NCBI RefSeq assembly: GCF_902806685.2
Contig: NC_048560.1
Span: 2,210,492 to 2,274,491 of the forward strand
From: Maniola hyperantus
Lineage: Eukaryota; Arthropoda; Insecta; Lepidoptera; Nymphalidae
Direction of reading: 5' to 3'
DNA length: 64,000 bases
In this document: piece by piece, positions 1-12,300 of the stretch
Position numbering within the stretch: position 1 is the first letter of the stretch
Layout: every line of letters begins with the position of its first letter
The notes under the pieces: generated by a model
What the model was told of the DNA's origin: nothing
What the model saw: only the letters and a program-made list of their open reading frames with translations
The model's database searches: none
Program-made: the position numbers and the translations under genes

Positions 1-268
1 TTAAATACATATCAAAAATTGCGTAACCGGCAGGAATCGAACCTGCATCTTCTTCTTCTTCTGAATTTTTGATATGTATTTAAAATTATTTGGAAAGTGG
101 TTACTTTGCTCGCTTGCGCTCGAGCCTTTGAATTCCTCTCTACGCTCAGGATTCTATTTTTGACTTACCCTTTAGAATCCTTAGCTGGCTCGGAATTCAA
201 TACAAACTCTCGCGACAAAATAACAACTTTGCAGCCTTGCATTACAAATAACTATTATTTGTTTACAG
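1..268. repeat. Intron end with a 20-bp perfect inverted repeat (1-83)
   Basis: Bases 1-20 and 64-83 are exact reverse complements. They enclose a tRNA T-arm-like stretch (GGCAGGAATCGAACCTGC) and a TCT/TTC run. Related sequence occurs at 23194-23290 and 23890-23970, so this is an interspersed foldback element. The rest, to the acceptor AG at 267-268, is AT-rich intron with no gene. Confidence 0.6.
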
Positions 269-362
269 GGACATAAAGCCAGACAACGTGCTCCTGGACG
301 CCAGCGGACATATTCGGTTAGCAGATTTTGGCTCGTGCTTACGATTAGGTGACGATGGAAAA
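269..362 (+). CDS. gek: gek exon 1 (in window): kinase catalytic loop and DFG
   Basis: Acceptor TTTACAG, donor AAA|GTAAGT. Codes residues 1-31. The first G completes the HRD arginine. It includes the catalytic Asp1, Lys3, Asn6 and the Mg-binding Asp19 of DFG. DFGSC followed by an acidic DDG is typical of MRCK. Confidence 0.95.
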
Positions 363-3300
363 GTAAGTCACATTCTGAAAAAATATGGGCGCGTTTCCAT
401 TCATTTAGATAAAAATAGCGAGCAGACGGGTCACCTGATGTTAAGTGATTAACATCCCCTATTATAAATGCGAAAGTGAGTTTGTTCGTTGGTTTGTTTG
501 ATCACTTCGCAACTGAGCAACATATCGACGTGATTTTTTGCATGGGTATAGTTTAAGACCTGGAAAGTGACATAGGCTACTTTTTATCCCGGAAAATCAA
601 AGAGTTCCCACGGGATTTTTAACAACCTAAATGCACGCGTACAAAGTTGCGGGCATCAGCTAATCTAAATATACACGCTGAAATTTTGATGGTTGTTTTC
701 CTGAAGCGAAGTGATTTTGTCGTGGTATTACAATCGATTTATAAATATTAAAAAATATTAGAGTCAAAAATGTCAAATTCACAATCGAGAAAAACAAAAA
801 ATCGATTGAGACCTCGAACCAATAGTGATACCGCGTGCGTGCAGGCTAGTTTATGTCGTATCACTACGCGCGAGAGCTTATTCTGCTCTAAACTTTTTTA
901 CTTTATTGGCAGCGCGGTTCGAGTGGATGTACCTACCTGCTATTCACTTTACTTCTAGGGCGTTACTATTGTTTCTCACACTTTCAAGTTGTCGTTTTTT
1001 TTTAATTATTTCAAAACAAAAACATTTTTATTTTTTAAGTTTAACTCAAAATTTCGATAGTACTACTGAGGGCAAATCGTTCTGCCGCGGGAAGACAACC
1101 ACTAAAATTTCACCGTGTATAAAAGGAAAAGGTGACTGACTGACTGACTGATCTATTAACGCACAGCTCAAACTACTGGACGAATCGAACTGAAATTTGG
1201 CATGCAGATAGCTATTATGACGTAGGCATCCGCTAAGAAAGTACTTTTGAAAAGGGTTTGAAATTTGTGTAGTCTACGCGAACGAAGTCGCGAGCCTAAG
1301 CTAGTATATAATATTGTTGTTTATTGCAGGTACAAAGTAATGTAGCGGTTGGCACGCCGGATTACATATCGCCTGAAATTTTAAGGGTAAGCTTTTTATT
1401 TGCCAAATTAGGTTTATTAAAGATATGAATTGTTATTATTTAAGTTATTCTATAAGCTGTGATAGCCTAGTGGTTAAGACTTCCGCCGTCTAATCGGAGG
1501 TCGGGGGTTCGATCCCGGGCACGCACCTGTAACTTTTAGGAGTTATGTGCGTTTTAAAGTAATTAAATATCACTTGCTTTAACGGTGAAGGAAAACATCG
1601 TGAGGAAACCTGCATACCTGAGAGTTCTCCATAATGTTCTCAAAGATGTGTGAAGTCTACCAATCCCCACATGGCAAACGTGGTAGACTATGCCCAAATC
1701 CCTTCTCACTCTGAGAGGAGACCCATGCTCTGTAGTGAGCCGGCGATGAGTTGATCATGATGACGCTTCTCATGGGCTTCATAAGAAAGCTCAGAGTCAC
1801 TCAGCGGGCGATGGAGAGAGCTATGTGCGGAGTTTCTCTACGTGATCAAATCAGATATGAGGAGATCCGAGAGATCCAAAGAAACCGACAAAGTTCAACG
1901 GGTTGTGAAGCTGAAGTGGCAATGGGCAAGGCACATAGTTCGTAAAACCGTTCGACGTTGGGGTCCCAAGGTGCTAGAATCGCGACCTCGGACCGGAAGA
2001 CGCAACGTTGGAAGACTCCATACTATAAGTACGCGACAGGTCGAGATGGCAATCGGGGGGACACGCGCACGTCACCCGTGTTATGTCAACCTGTCGCGTA
2101 CAATGGCTGGACAGACGACATCAAGCGAGTCGCAGGAAACCGCTGGGCCGTGGCGTGTGGAAGTCTACAAGATACCTTTGCCCAGCTGTGGACGTCTATC
2201 GATTGATGATGACGATGATGAACTAATTGGGTGTTTGACTACATCAAAAATAAATTATTTCTCAGTGTTAATTTTTATTTTTATTTTATTTTATTTAATA
2301 TTTTATTTTAATTAGCCATATTAAATGACTAATATTCCCCTTTCCTCTCCAATTAAGCGTGTCAGGCTTGTGCTAGGAGTAGGTACTACAATAGTGCAAC
2401 GGGCGGGATTTGAACCGTCGACTTTTCGGTTTTCAGTCCACTCCTATACCGGTTGAGCTATTGAGGCTCAAATCAAATTAAATAGAAGGTCTTCCAAAAT
2501 ACGTATAATTCAAGTCCTTTGTTAGTTTTAAATGTAATAATCATTTTAAATTATCGATTAAACTAAAAAGTACGTCATTATGATGTGACGTCACATTCCA
2601 GTATCTCATAGAATATCGCATACTAAGTGCGCGTTTTGACGTTTGATAAAAAGTTACTGATTTGACTAGTTGTCAAATACCGAATTGTTGTTGGTTTCAG
2701 GCGATGGAAGACGGTCAGGGGCGATACGGACCTGAATGTGATTGGTGGTCGCTTGGTAAGTAGCCAATTTGTAGTTTTTAGGGGTCTGTCTGTATCACGG
2801 GTGCTACTAATATCCGCATCCGCATCAATTAATGCGGAGCTTTTACTGATGCGGATTCATATTTGCAACAAGTAATGACGTGCAAAGAAAGTGGGCGGGG
2901 CTAGAGTGGCACGTGCCTCGCGCGTGTTTGCTAGTTGATATCTCCGTTCGCTAGCTGACCAATAGAATAGCGTACGATGGTACCCAACGGGTGCTACTGA
3001 ATGTACTGATATTCCCATCCGCATCCGCAAATGCGGAACACTCGTATTAATACAGACATCCGCATCCGCATTCGCGGATGTGAACTTCTAATAATCCTCA
3101 TCCCCGGATGTCAAAATATTGGCATCCACAACAAGCCTGGTCTGTTCCAATGCAAAAACAGGATCATTTGTGTGTCGGCTTGTCTGTCACAGCCACATTT
3201 TTAACACATAATATGTGTTTCAGTGGTACAAACACGGATTTTGAACGTAGAGGCATTCCGAACCAGTGGTACTAGATGCATCTGAAGATTCAAAATCAAA

Positions 3301-6300
3301 AATATTTGTAAAAGTTTAATTGAAGAAAAAATATTTTTATTTTATTTTAAAGAAATGCATTTTTAATATGAGGGTCTCTTTTAGGGGCGAATTAGAAAAT
3401 TAAAAGTAAAAGTTTGTAAAAGTTTATGATATATTGCAAATAAAACATCTGACTGACGCTAGAGGTCAACGAACGTTGCGTAAGTAGGCCACTCGGAGTC
3501 AATGCCATGTCGAAGTCGGGGCATTGACCCGAGTTTTGCATGTTATATATTGCGGGTTTGAAAAATACTAAATCACTAAAACTACAAAATGAGGCAAATG
3601 GTTATTGGCATTGGATTGTGTTTAGGTAATTGTTATAACAATGGCACTGATTCTGAGCACAACCTAATTTTAGAGTATTCGCATGCTCTTCTTACTAATA
3701 TAATATGAAAAGGACAGACACAGTTTGACAGTTCTAAATTTAATTTTTAGATGTTAATATCCGTGATTTTCACACGCAGTCGCGAACCTACTGTTTAAAT
3801 TTGTGCACTAAAATTTAGAGTCTTTAGAGTTCCGTTCCTTTTTTAGCATTGTTAAAAAGAAAAGGATGCAGATATTCTTAGAGAAAGACAAAGGAATCGG
3901 TGCCATTAACGCTAAGTTTTGTCCAGCGTTCTAGTTACACCTGTATATCATGTGGCATATCGTATGGAAGAGCTTTCAAAAGGCTGGAAAAAGTGTTGAA
4001 AAATGATTTTTTAAATTCTACAGGTAATTTTTTAACGAATCTCTGTAATTGTTCAAAGGTGTGTGTATGTACGAGATGCTATTCGGCGAAACTCCGTTCT
4101 ACGCGGAGTCTTTGGTGGAAACATACGGGAAGATAATGAACCACGCGAGGTCCTTCCACTGCCCGCCGCCGGACGAACATGCCGCTCAGGTAAGGTACTT
4201 ATTTGTAGGGTTCCGTACCTCAAGAGGAAAAAGAAATCCTTATGGGATCACTTCGTTGTCCATCTGTCTGTCTGTCAGCGGGCTGTATCTTGTGAAGCGT
4301 AATAGGTAGAGTTGCGACTGTCTGACTACCTCCCTGGCGCAGTGGTAAACGCTGTGGTCTCATAAGTGGAAGGTTCTAAGGAGGTTCAGAGTTTGATTCT
4401 TGGCAGGGGCAATTTGGGAATTAAAGGTAAATACGAGATGCTATTCGGCGAAACTCCGTTCTACGCGGAGTCTTTGGTGGAAACATACGGGAAGATAATG
4501 AACCACGCGAGGTCCTTCCACTGCCCGCCGCCGGACGAACATGCCGCTCAGGTAAGTTACTCATTTGTAGGGTCCCGTATCCCAAAAGGAAAAAGTCCAT
4601 TACACCCTCCTTTTTTCTACAACCGCACCGCACGTCACCGCAATCAATTCCACCCTCACCACCTGGGTTTCTGGAGCACTTCGACCACCCGTTGTGCCAG
4701 ATCCTGTTTTCCACGCACATGCGTGCGTGTGCATTGTGCAAAGTGTTTCTTCATCATCATCAACCGATAGACGTTCACTGCTGGACATAGGTCTCTTGTA
4801 GGGACTTCCACACGCCACGGTCTTGCGCCGCCTGAATCCAGCGGCTCCCTGCGACTCGACTGATGTCGTCCGTCCAATAAAGTGTTTTGGTGACAGTTAA
4901 TATGTTTACAGGTGTCAGAGGAAGCCAAAGACCTCATCCGAAGGTTGATATGCGCGTCAGAAACCAGATTAGGCAGAAATGGACTTCAGGACTTCAAGGT
5001 GATGATTTCCGCTTTTCATTATCTTCTATAATATAAAAATGAATCACTAAATGTGTTGCTTATCGCAAATCTCGAGAACAGCTGAACCGATTTCGCTAAT
5101 TCTTTTTTTATAATATTCCTTGAAGTACGAGGATGGTTCTTGCAGAGAGAAAAATTTAAAAAAATTGAATCGACTGTTAGGCGGAACGAAGTTCGCCAGG
5201 GCAGCTAGTTGCATTTATATATATTCCTGGAGCGTAGGCTAGGACGCGGACGGGCCGGTTTATGATTGAATAGGGGGTGACGTCATCATCATGATCAACC
5301 CATCACCGACTCACTACAGAGTACAGGTCTCCTCTCAGAGTGAGAAGGGTTTTGGCCATAGTCTACCACGCTGGCCAAGTGCGGATTGGCAGACTTCACA
5401 CACCTTTGAGAACATTATGAAGAACTCTCAGGCATGCAGGTTTCCTCACGATGTTTTCCTTCACCGTTAAAGCAAGTGATATTTAATTAATTAAAACGCA
5501 CATAACTCCGAAAATTTAGAGGTCCCGGGCACGCACCTCTAAATTTTCGGAGCCCCGACCTCCGATTGGTAGGCGGACGTCCTAACCACTGGGCTACCAC
5601 AGCAGCAGTGGGTGACGTAAAACAGTTAAAAAATTGCATTGTCTATTACAGAGTCACGCATGGTTTGCGGGCTTGGACTGGGACAGCGTGCGGGAGATGC
5701 AAGCGCCCTTCGTGCCCGATGTGTCGAGTCCCACCGACACTTCTAACTTCGATGTCGACGACACTGACATACGGTAATTTACACTGCGACAAGCTCAGAA
5801 CAAGGACTGTTAGAAGTAGCGTAATTTAGAAGCAATGTTGACACCGGAGAACCAAATCTGAGCACAACACAAATATCTTCACTGTCTTGTCGATGAATTC
5901 TTGACCAATATTGCGTTTTTAAGCTGTATTTGCACAATAATTATTGTAATTATTAATCCACTATCCTGTTGTACGAGATGTATGGCCGAGAATTTATGCT
6001 GGTGTTCTACAATATAACTCAGCACTATTCACTCCGAAAGCCACAAAAAATCCAGGAGTCGCGGGAATGATGTACGTGGCGATGAACTTCTGCGTCCAGG
6101 TATTGTTCTCTTCCCAAATGTCGTTGATTCATTTAGGTGATCAAGGACCATATAGTGGAGCCAAGTGCCCTGCACGTATTGTTGAGGGATTTCTCGGCGT
6201 CCAAAATAATAATGCACTGTATTACACGTTATAAGTATTTTATTAGTAAAGAGAACAACTATTAATTAACTAAGACACAGATTCGTCTGACGTGTTCACT

Positions 6301-9300
6301 TTTCGTTGTGTTAGTGAAAGTCCGTTGGTCCGTCCGCGGTCGCGTTATACCTCCGCGGACGTTCGCGCCGCGCGACCTTCTTCACGCGACCGTATTATTC
6401 TGATGGCCGCGGCAAATCCTGAACATCTACTGTGACATTTACTGTTAGAGCGAGATAGCTAAATGTGTTAAAAGTATGCTCTTAAAAAAAGGATATTATT
6501 ATACAGTCGCAGACTATGTAAAATAAAAAAGCTTGGATTTGACTCGCTCCAGCAATGCACGGGGCTGCAATGGCTTGTATAGTACGGTATAATAACATTG
6601 TAAATTGAAAAATTCTGTCTGTCAAGAAACCTACAGGGTACTTCCCGTTAACCTAGAATCATGAAATTTGGCAGGTAGGTAGATCTTATAGCTGACATTT
6701 GGGGAAAAATCTGAAAACCGTGAATTTAGGGTTAGATCACACAAAAAAAATTAAATTGTGGTCATGAACTAATAATTAGTATTTTCAACTTTTGAAGTGA
6801 GTGACTATATCAAGTGGGGTATCATATGAAAGGTCTTCACCTGTACATTCTAAAACAGATTGTTATTTATTTTTATGCATCATAGTTTTTGAATTATCGT
6901 GCAAAATGTCGAAAAAATACGACTGTAGTACGCAACCCTCATTGCGCGAGCCTGACTCGCACTTGGCCGGTTTTTTTTACATAATCGAACGAAATCAAAT
7001 ATTATATCGAATCGAATAATATAATCGATAATTAATGAAGTCGCGGGCATCAGCTAGTCACGCAATAAATGAACATTGAGTCTTAGTGCTAAAAATTTTT
7101 TACGAGACATTTCACCGCGATTAATATCCTCAACTGGTGACAGAAGGGCTGGCTCATTTTTTGCGCAACGGATCAGCCTGGCTGTCTAGCGCGGAAATGC
7201 AGCCAGTATTCTTGGCACCATTCCACGCGGTCATGATTTATATAGTAATTAGATAAGGCTAGCTTTAAGTTTTATTGTATTAAAAAAAAAAAAAGTTAAA
7301 AAAAAAAAATTAATAAATCTTGAAATATTAAATCTTCCTCGCAGGTTGTCGGAAGCAGTACCGCCGCCGCGGGCTTCGGCGGCTTTTTCTGGCTTACATC
7401 TGCCTTTTGTTGGGTTCACCTTCACCGGCGGCTCACGGCTCTGCGATTTGGGCGCCCCCACTCCACTCAGTCCCGCTAAGAATGCTACTAAACAGGTGCG
7501 TTTAATAAATAAATCTAAATATATAAAAGGAAAATGTGACTGACTGACTGACTGATTGATCTATCAACGCACAGCTCAACTACTGGACGGATCGGGCTGA
7601 AATTTGGCATGCAGATAGCTATCATGATGTAGGTATCCGTTAAGAAAGGATTTTTGAAAATTCAATCCCTAAGGGAGTGAAATAGGTGTTTGAAATTTGC
7701 GTAGTCTACGCGGACGAAGTCGCGAGCATAAGCTAGCTTATAATAGAATTCCTAACCACATAATAATTTAATGCTTTTGGCGTCGTGTTTGTACTCTTTT
7801 TAATAAAAACATTGTTTTTCGTAGTAGACATAATAGCTTACTCCAAATATTGTTATAATTAGTTAGTTTAGTAAGTATTTGTGTGTTATAGCTCAAATAT
7901 AATGCACATTATAATGTTATGATTTAGCGATAAAGTAATATAAATTAGGATCTAATTGTCTGTACGCTACGTATGTAGTTGTAGGTATATGTTTATAAAG
8001 GTATTTAGCCTGTTCAAACATATTTAATAATGTTGTTAGCAATAAGTTATCTTGAAAAACTGTTGCATAACTTTGTTGTAATTATTATAAAAATACATGA
8101 CATTTAAAAATCAAAATCAATCCTGACCACATCAAAACAATCGAGAATGATATAACGTTCATAGATGCATTTAAAAAAATCCTAATTGCATAAGCCTACT
8201 ACAAAATAAATGACTATCTACTTGATAATTAATAAGCGCCGTCTCCCTTGGGGCACAGCAATATTATAGCAATATTGTAATTATAAAAATTGTTCAATAA
8301 ATTATGTGATCAATATTGGAATGTATGAATAAATAAATGAAATGAAATAAATAATCCATACTAGGCCATACTAATATTATAAATGCGAAAGTGTGTCTGT
8401 CTGTCCGTCCGTTTGTCCGTCCGTCTGTCTGCTAGCCTAACACGGCCCATCTGTTCTACCAATTTTGACGAAACTTGGTTCAGCGATAGCTTGCATCCCA
8501 GGGAAGGACATAGGCTACTTTTTATCCCGGAAAATCAAAGAGTGCCCACGGGATTTTTAAAAACCTAAATCCACGCGGATGAAGTCGCGGGCAAAATAAA
8601 CAAACTCACTCCAGTATTGGTGTCCATTACAGGTGCACTTACGAAATAGAAAGAATTTTCTAAATGTTTGAGATCATTTGTAGGCGCCTTCAAACGCGAG
8701 CGACCGAGCGGCGCTCAAAGCGCTGGAACGAGAGAATGCTCTTCTCGCACAAACGATCGCCGATCTGCGCGCGGGCGATGCGGCCGAACCCACCACAGGT
8801 GATTTAAAAAAAAACTGTAATTCAGCCAAAAGCTACATAAAATAAAAAATAAAATAAAAATCTTTTTATTCAAATAAACTTTTACAAGTACTTTCGAATA
8901 GTCGGATGCATCTACCACTGGTTCAGAATGCCTTTATTACCGAGAAGAACCAGCAAGAAACTCGGCGGTTGCTCTTTTCAAATATTTGATATAGGTACAA
9001 AGATTATGCCATGTGTAAAATAGTATTTGCAGTCTTGTGCGTTGCTGGAACGAGCTGCAGGTCAAATCCACGCTCGCACGCACGCATATTTTTTTTCCTT
9101 GTTATTATCTGCAATCAGTCGGGGGACTATAAGCAGATTTTTTGTGCTGAATTTGGTATTGAGAAACGAGGCAGCCATTGGCCATTGCTCCCACGTCCAT
9201 CGGATATCGAGCACACCAGCTCGTTTTAGTCTTTTTACTCTTGAGGCAGCTAGAAGTGAGTTGGCAAGTGGGTTTGGATGATTGGCAAGGCGAACTTTGT

Positions 9301-12300
9301 GTTTTTTGGAGTACTTGTTTATTTCCTCGGAAATAGTTGGCATATCCAGGTACTGGTGCAATTCATCGTTGCGTGTAAACCAGGGCGCACTAGTTATTGT
9401 CCTTAGTATGTTGTTTTGAACCCTTTGAATCCACATGATATTGGTCTTACAGCTTGTGTCCCACAATAAAAACTACATATGAAAGAAAAAATACAAACAG
9501 AGAATCATAGTCCCCGGGAACCAAGGAGCATAAACTTTAGTTGGCTCCTTGGTTCCCGTGGTTTATTAAACAAAGATACGCGGGCAAAGGCCAGCAAAGG
9601 CCTCCTGGCCTTTGCCCGCGTTTGGGATGACCTCTGAATTATTAGAGCTAGATAAGCAATAATATAAAAATAATAAAAAATAAAAAAAGGTATTAATAAT
9701 GGAAAAAATAAATAAAAAAAAACGTAAAAAGAAAAAAGAAAGATAATAAAAAAAATATGTACCTATATAATATACAAAATATATCAAACAAAAAAAATAG
9801 AGGTAGGCTTATTATTATTATTATACTGGCCAGCATCCCTATTAGTTTGATAATCTTTGGCACCAAATAAAATTTTATTGGTTTTTAGAAGAGTCAGCAC
9901 AACTCAAAGAAGAAATATTGGCACTGACGATGAGAAACAGCGAGTTGGAGACTCAAGTGAGGAGGTTCGAACAAGTCCACGCTACTATTGGCTCACAGGT
10001 AAGCTATACGATAACAGGTAACACACAGGTAAGTGACATTACATGATTGCGCTCACAGGTAAGTTAGTAGAATGACAGCTACAATGTCTCGATCCTAAAT
10101 CACCTCTGATTGATTGACGCTCGCTCACTATTGGCTACAGTGCATTGTTGCAACAAGATTCGCACAAATTCAGCCAATCACAACAATTGCGATTGGAATA
10201 ATGATTGATACTGGTTCTCCTACGGATCTCCTCATTTCTAATCTCCAAGCATGGCTCTCTCTATCGCCCGCTGAGTGACTCTCAGCTTTATTATGCTACG
10301 GGTTGCAAAGCTGAAGTAGCAATGGGCAGGGCACATAGATCAAATAACCGATAGACGTTGGGGTCCCAAGTGCGCCATGCATGCACAAATGCAAGCGAGA
10401 TAGACGAAAGACTGAGCGAGATGGGCAATGCGATGACGAACGAGTCATATATTATACTAGCTTATTCCCGCGACTTCGTCCGCGTGGACTACATAAATTT
10501 CAAACCCCTATTTCACCCCCTTAGGGGTAAAATTTTCATAAATCCTTTCTTAGCGGATGCCTACGTCATAATTGCTATCTGCATGCCAAATTTCAGCCCG
10601 ATCCGTCCAGCATTATGGGCAGTGCGTTGATAGATCAGTCAGTCAGTCAGTCAGTTAGTCAGTCATTCAGTCAGTCATTCGGTCACCTTTTCCTTTTATA
10701 TATTTAGATATCGTGTGATGCTTGCTGTTTTAAACACAGCACAGCCGTACAAAGCGCAGCGCAGCAGGATTTGTTTGTATCTTCATTGTAATCTAAGAGC
10801 AGCGATAGAGCATAGCGCAGCACAGCACAGCATAGCTCAGTGTTGATTCACCATCATCATCATGATCAACTCATCGCCGGCTCACTACGGAGAACGGGTC
10901 TCTTCTCAGAGTGAGAAATGTTTGCTATAGTCTACCACGCAGGCCAGTGCTAAAAACCCATGTATGCAGGTTTCCTCACGATGTTTTCCTTCACAGTTCA
11001 AGCAAGTGATATTTAATTACTTAAAACGCACACAACTCCGGAAAGTTAGAAATGCGTGGACGGGATTTAACCCCGGACCTCCGATTAGGAGGCGGACATT
11101 CTAACCACTAGGCTATTAAAAAAAGGCTGTGACGCAGTGTTGTTTGGTTAGCCTAAAAGTTTTTTTTTTACAGGAACTATCATCGTCACCGCAAGAGTTA
11201 GCGACGCGTCTGAAAGAACTAGAAGTTCTTGTGAATGCCTTGAACTTGGAGAAGGAAGAATTGCTCAAAGACAAGGCGGACACCGTTGAGAAGTTGAGGT
11301 TACAGGTAAGTTTCAATAACAAGTGTACAAAGTGTTATTGTGTGTATGTTGTGTTAATAATAAAGCTCCACTTTTTAACATCATCATCATCAACTGATAG
11401 ACGTACACTGCTGGACATAGGTCTCTTGTAGGGACTTCCACACGCCACGGTTTTGCGCTGCCTGAATTCAGCGGCTCCTTGCGATTCGTCTGATGTCGTC
11501 CGTCCATCTAGTGGGAGATCTTCCAACGCTGCGCTTTCCGGTGCGAGGTTGCCATTCTAGCACCTTGGGACCCGAACGTCTATCGGTTTTATGAAATTTT
11601 TACATGTATTGTTTATTATAAAGTAACTCATTGAACTTTCATCTGTAAGATAGCTAGATCTCTAAATAATTAAACATTCGGCCATTTCCATGCAACCTTG
11701 ACATTTTGAAATCCGTCAATAATAATTGTAGAATAACCACGACTTCCAGTACGCGGCAGAAAGTAATGTACATCAGCCTTTAGAATGAGATTCGGCTTTG
11801 TAGAGCGTTCTCTGTCATTTATACCTAACCTATATGACGTTTTATCGTTCTCAACGACAGAAACAACCCTCGACAAATCTGCTATCTCCTTCTAAAAGTC
11901 GATGTTACTTTCGGCCGCGTACTGTAACGTAAGTTGTCTAACACAGTGTTTAAAGTTTCTGGAACAAATAGCGTTTAAACTATCGTGAGTGATATCCATT
12001 TATAAATAAATACTGGTTAGACTCACATGATAGCCGAGCTTACTTTGACTTATCAGTTACTAGATGATATCCGCGACTTCGTCCGCATGGACTTAGTTTT
12101 TTTAAATCTCTTAGATTTTCCGGGACAAAAATTCGGGATTCCCGGGCCTATGTCATTCTCCAGATCTTTATCTATACACATGCAAAAATCACGTCAATCC
12201 GTTGCACTGTTGCGACGTGATTGAAGGACAAACCAACAAACACTTTCGCATTTATAATAAGGGTACTTACTGATCACGTGAATCCAGCCAGTATTTAGTT

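Noticed and set aside
825..1139. 104-codon open frame in intron 1
   Set aside because: No homology, runs into a Helitron-like copy, and lies between two spliced gek exons.
1456..1530. Functional tRNA gene
   Set aside because: A and B boxes are present but the acceptor stem does not pair and the same body follows in many copies: it is a SINE head.
2385..2470. tRNA-Phe gene on minus strand
   Set aside because: Repeated five times with the same non-tRNA tail and a mismatched acceptor stem; a tRNA-derived SINE.
4366..4770. 134-codon ORF as a separate gene
   Set aside because: Its recognisable part is the copied exon 4; the rest is SINE and intron sequence.
9566..9787. Minus-strand membrane-protein-like ORF rich in Phe and Tyr
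   Set aside because: It is the complement of an A-rich low-complexity tract; composition alone explains it.
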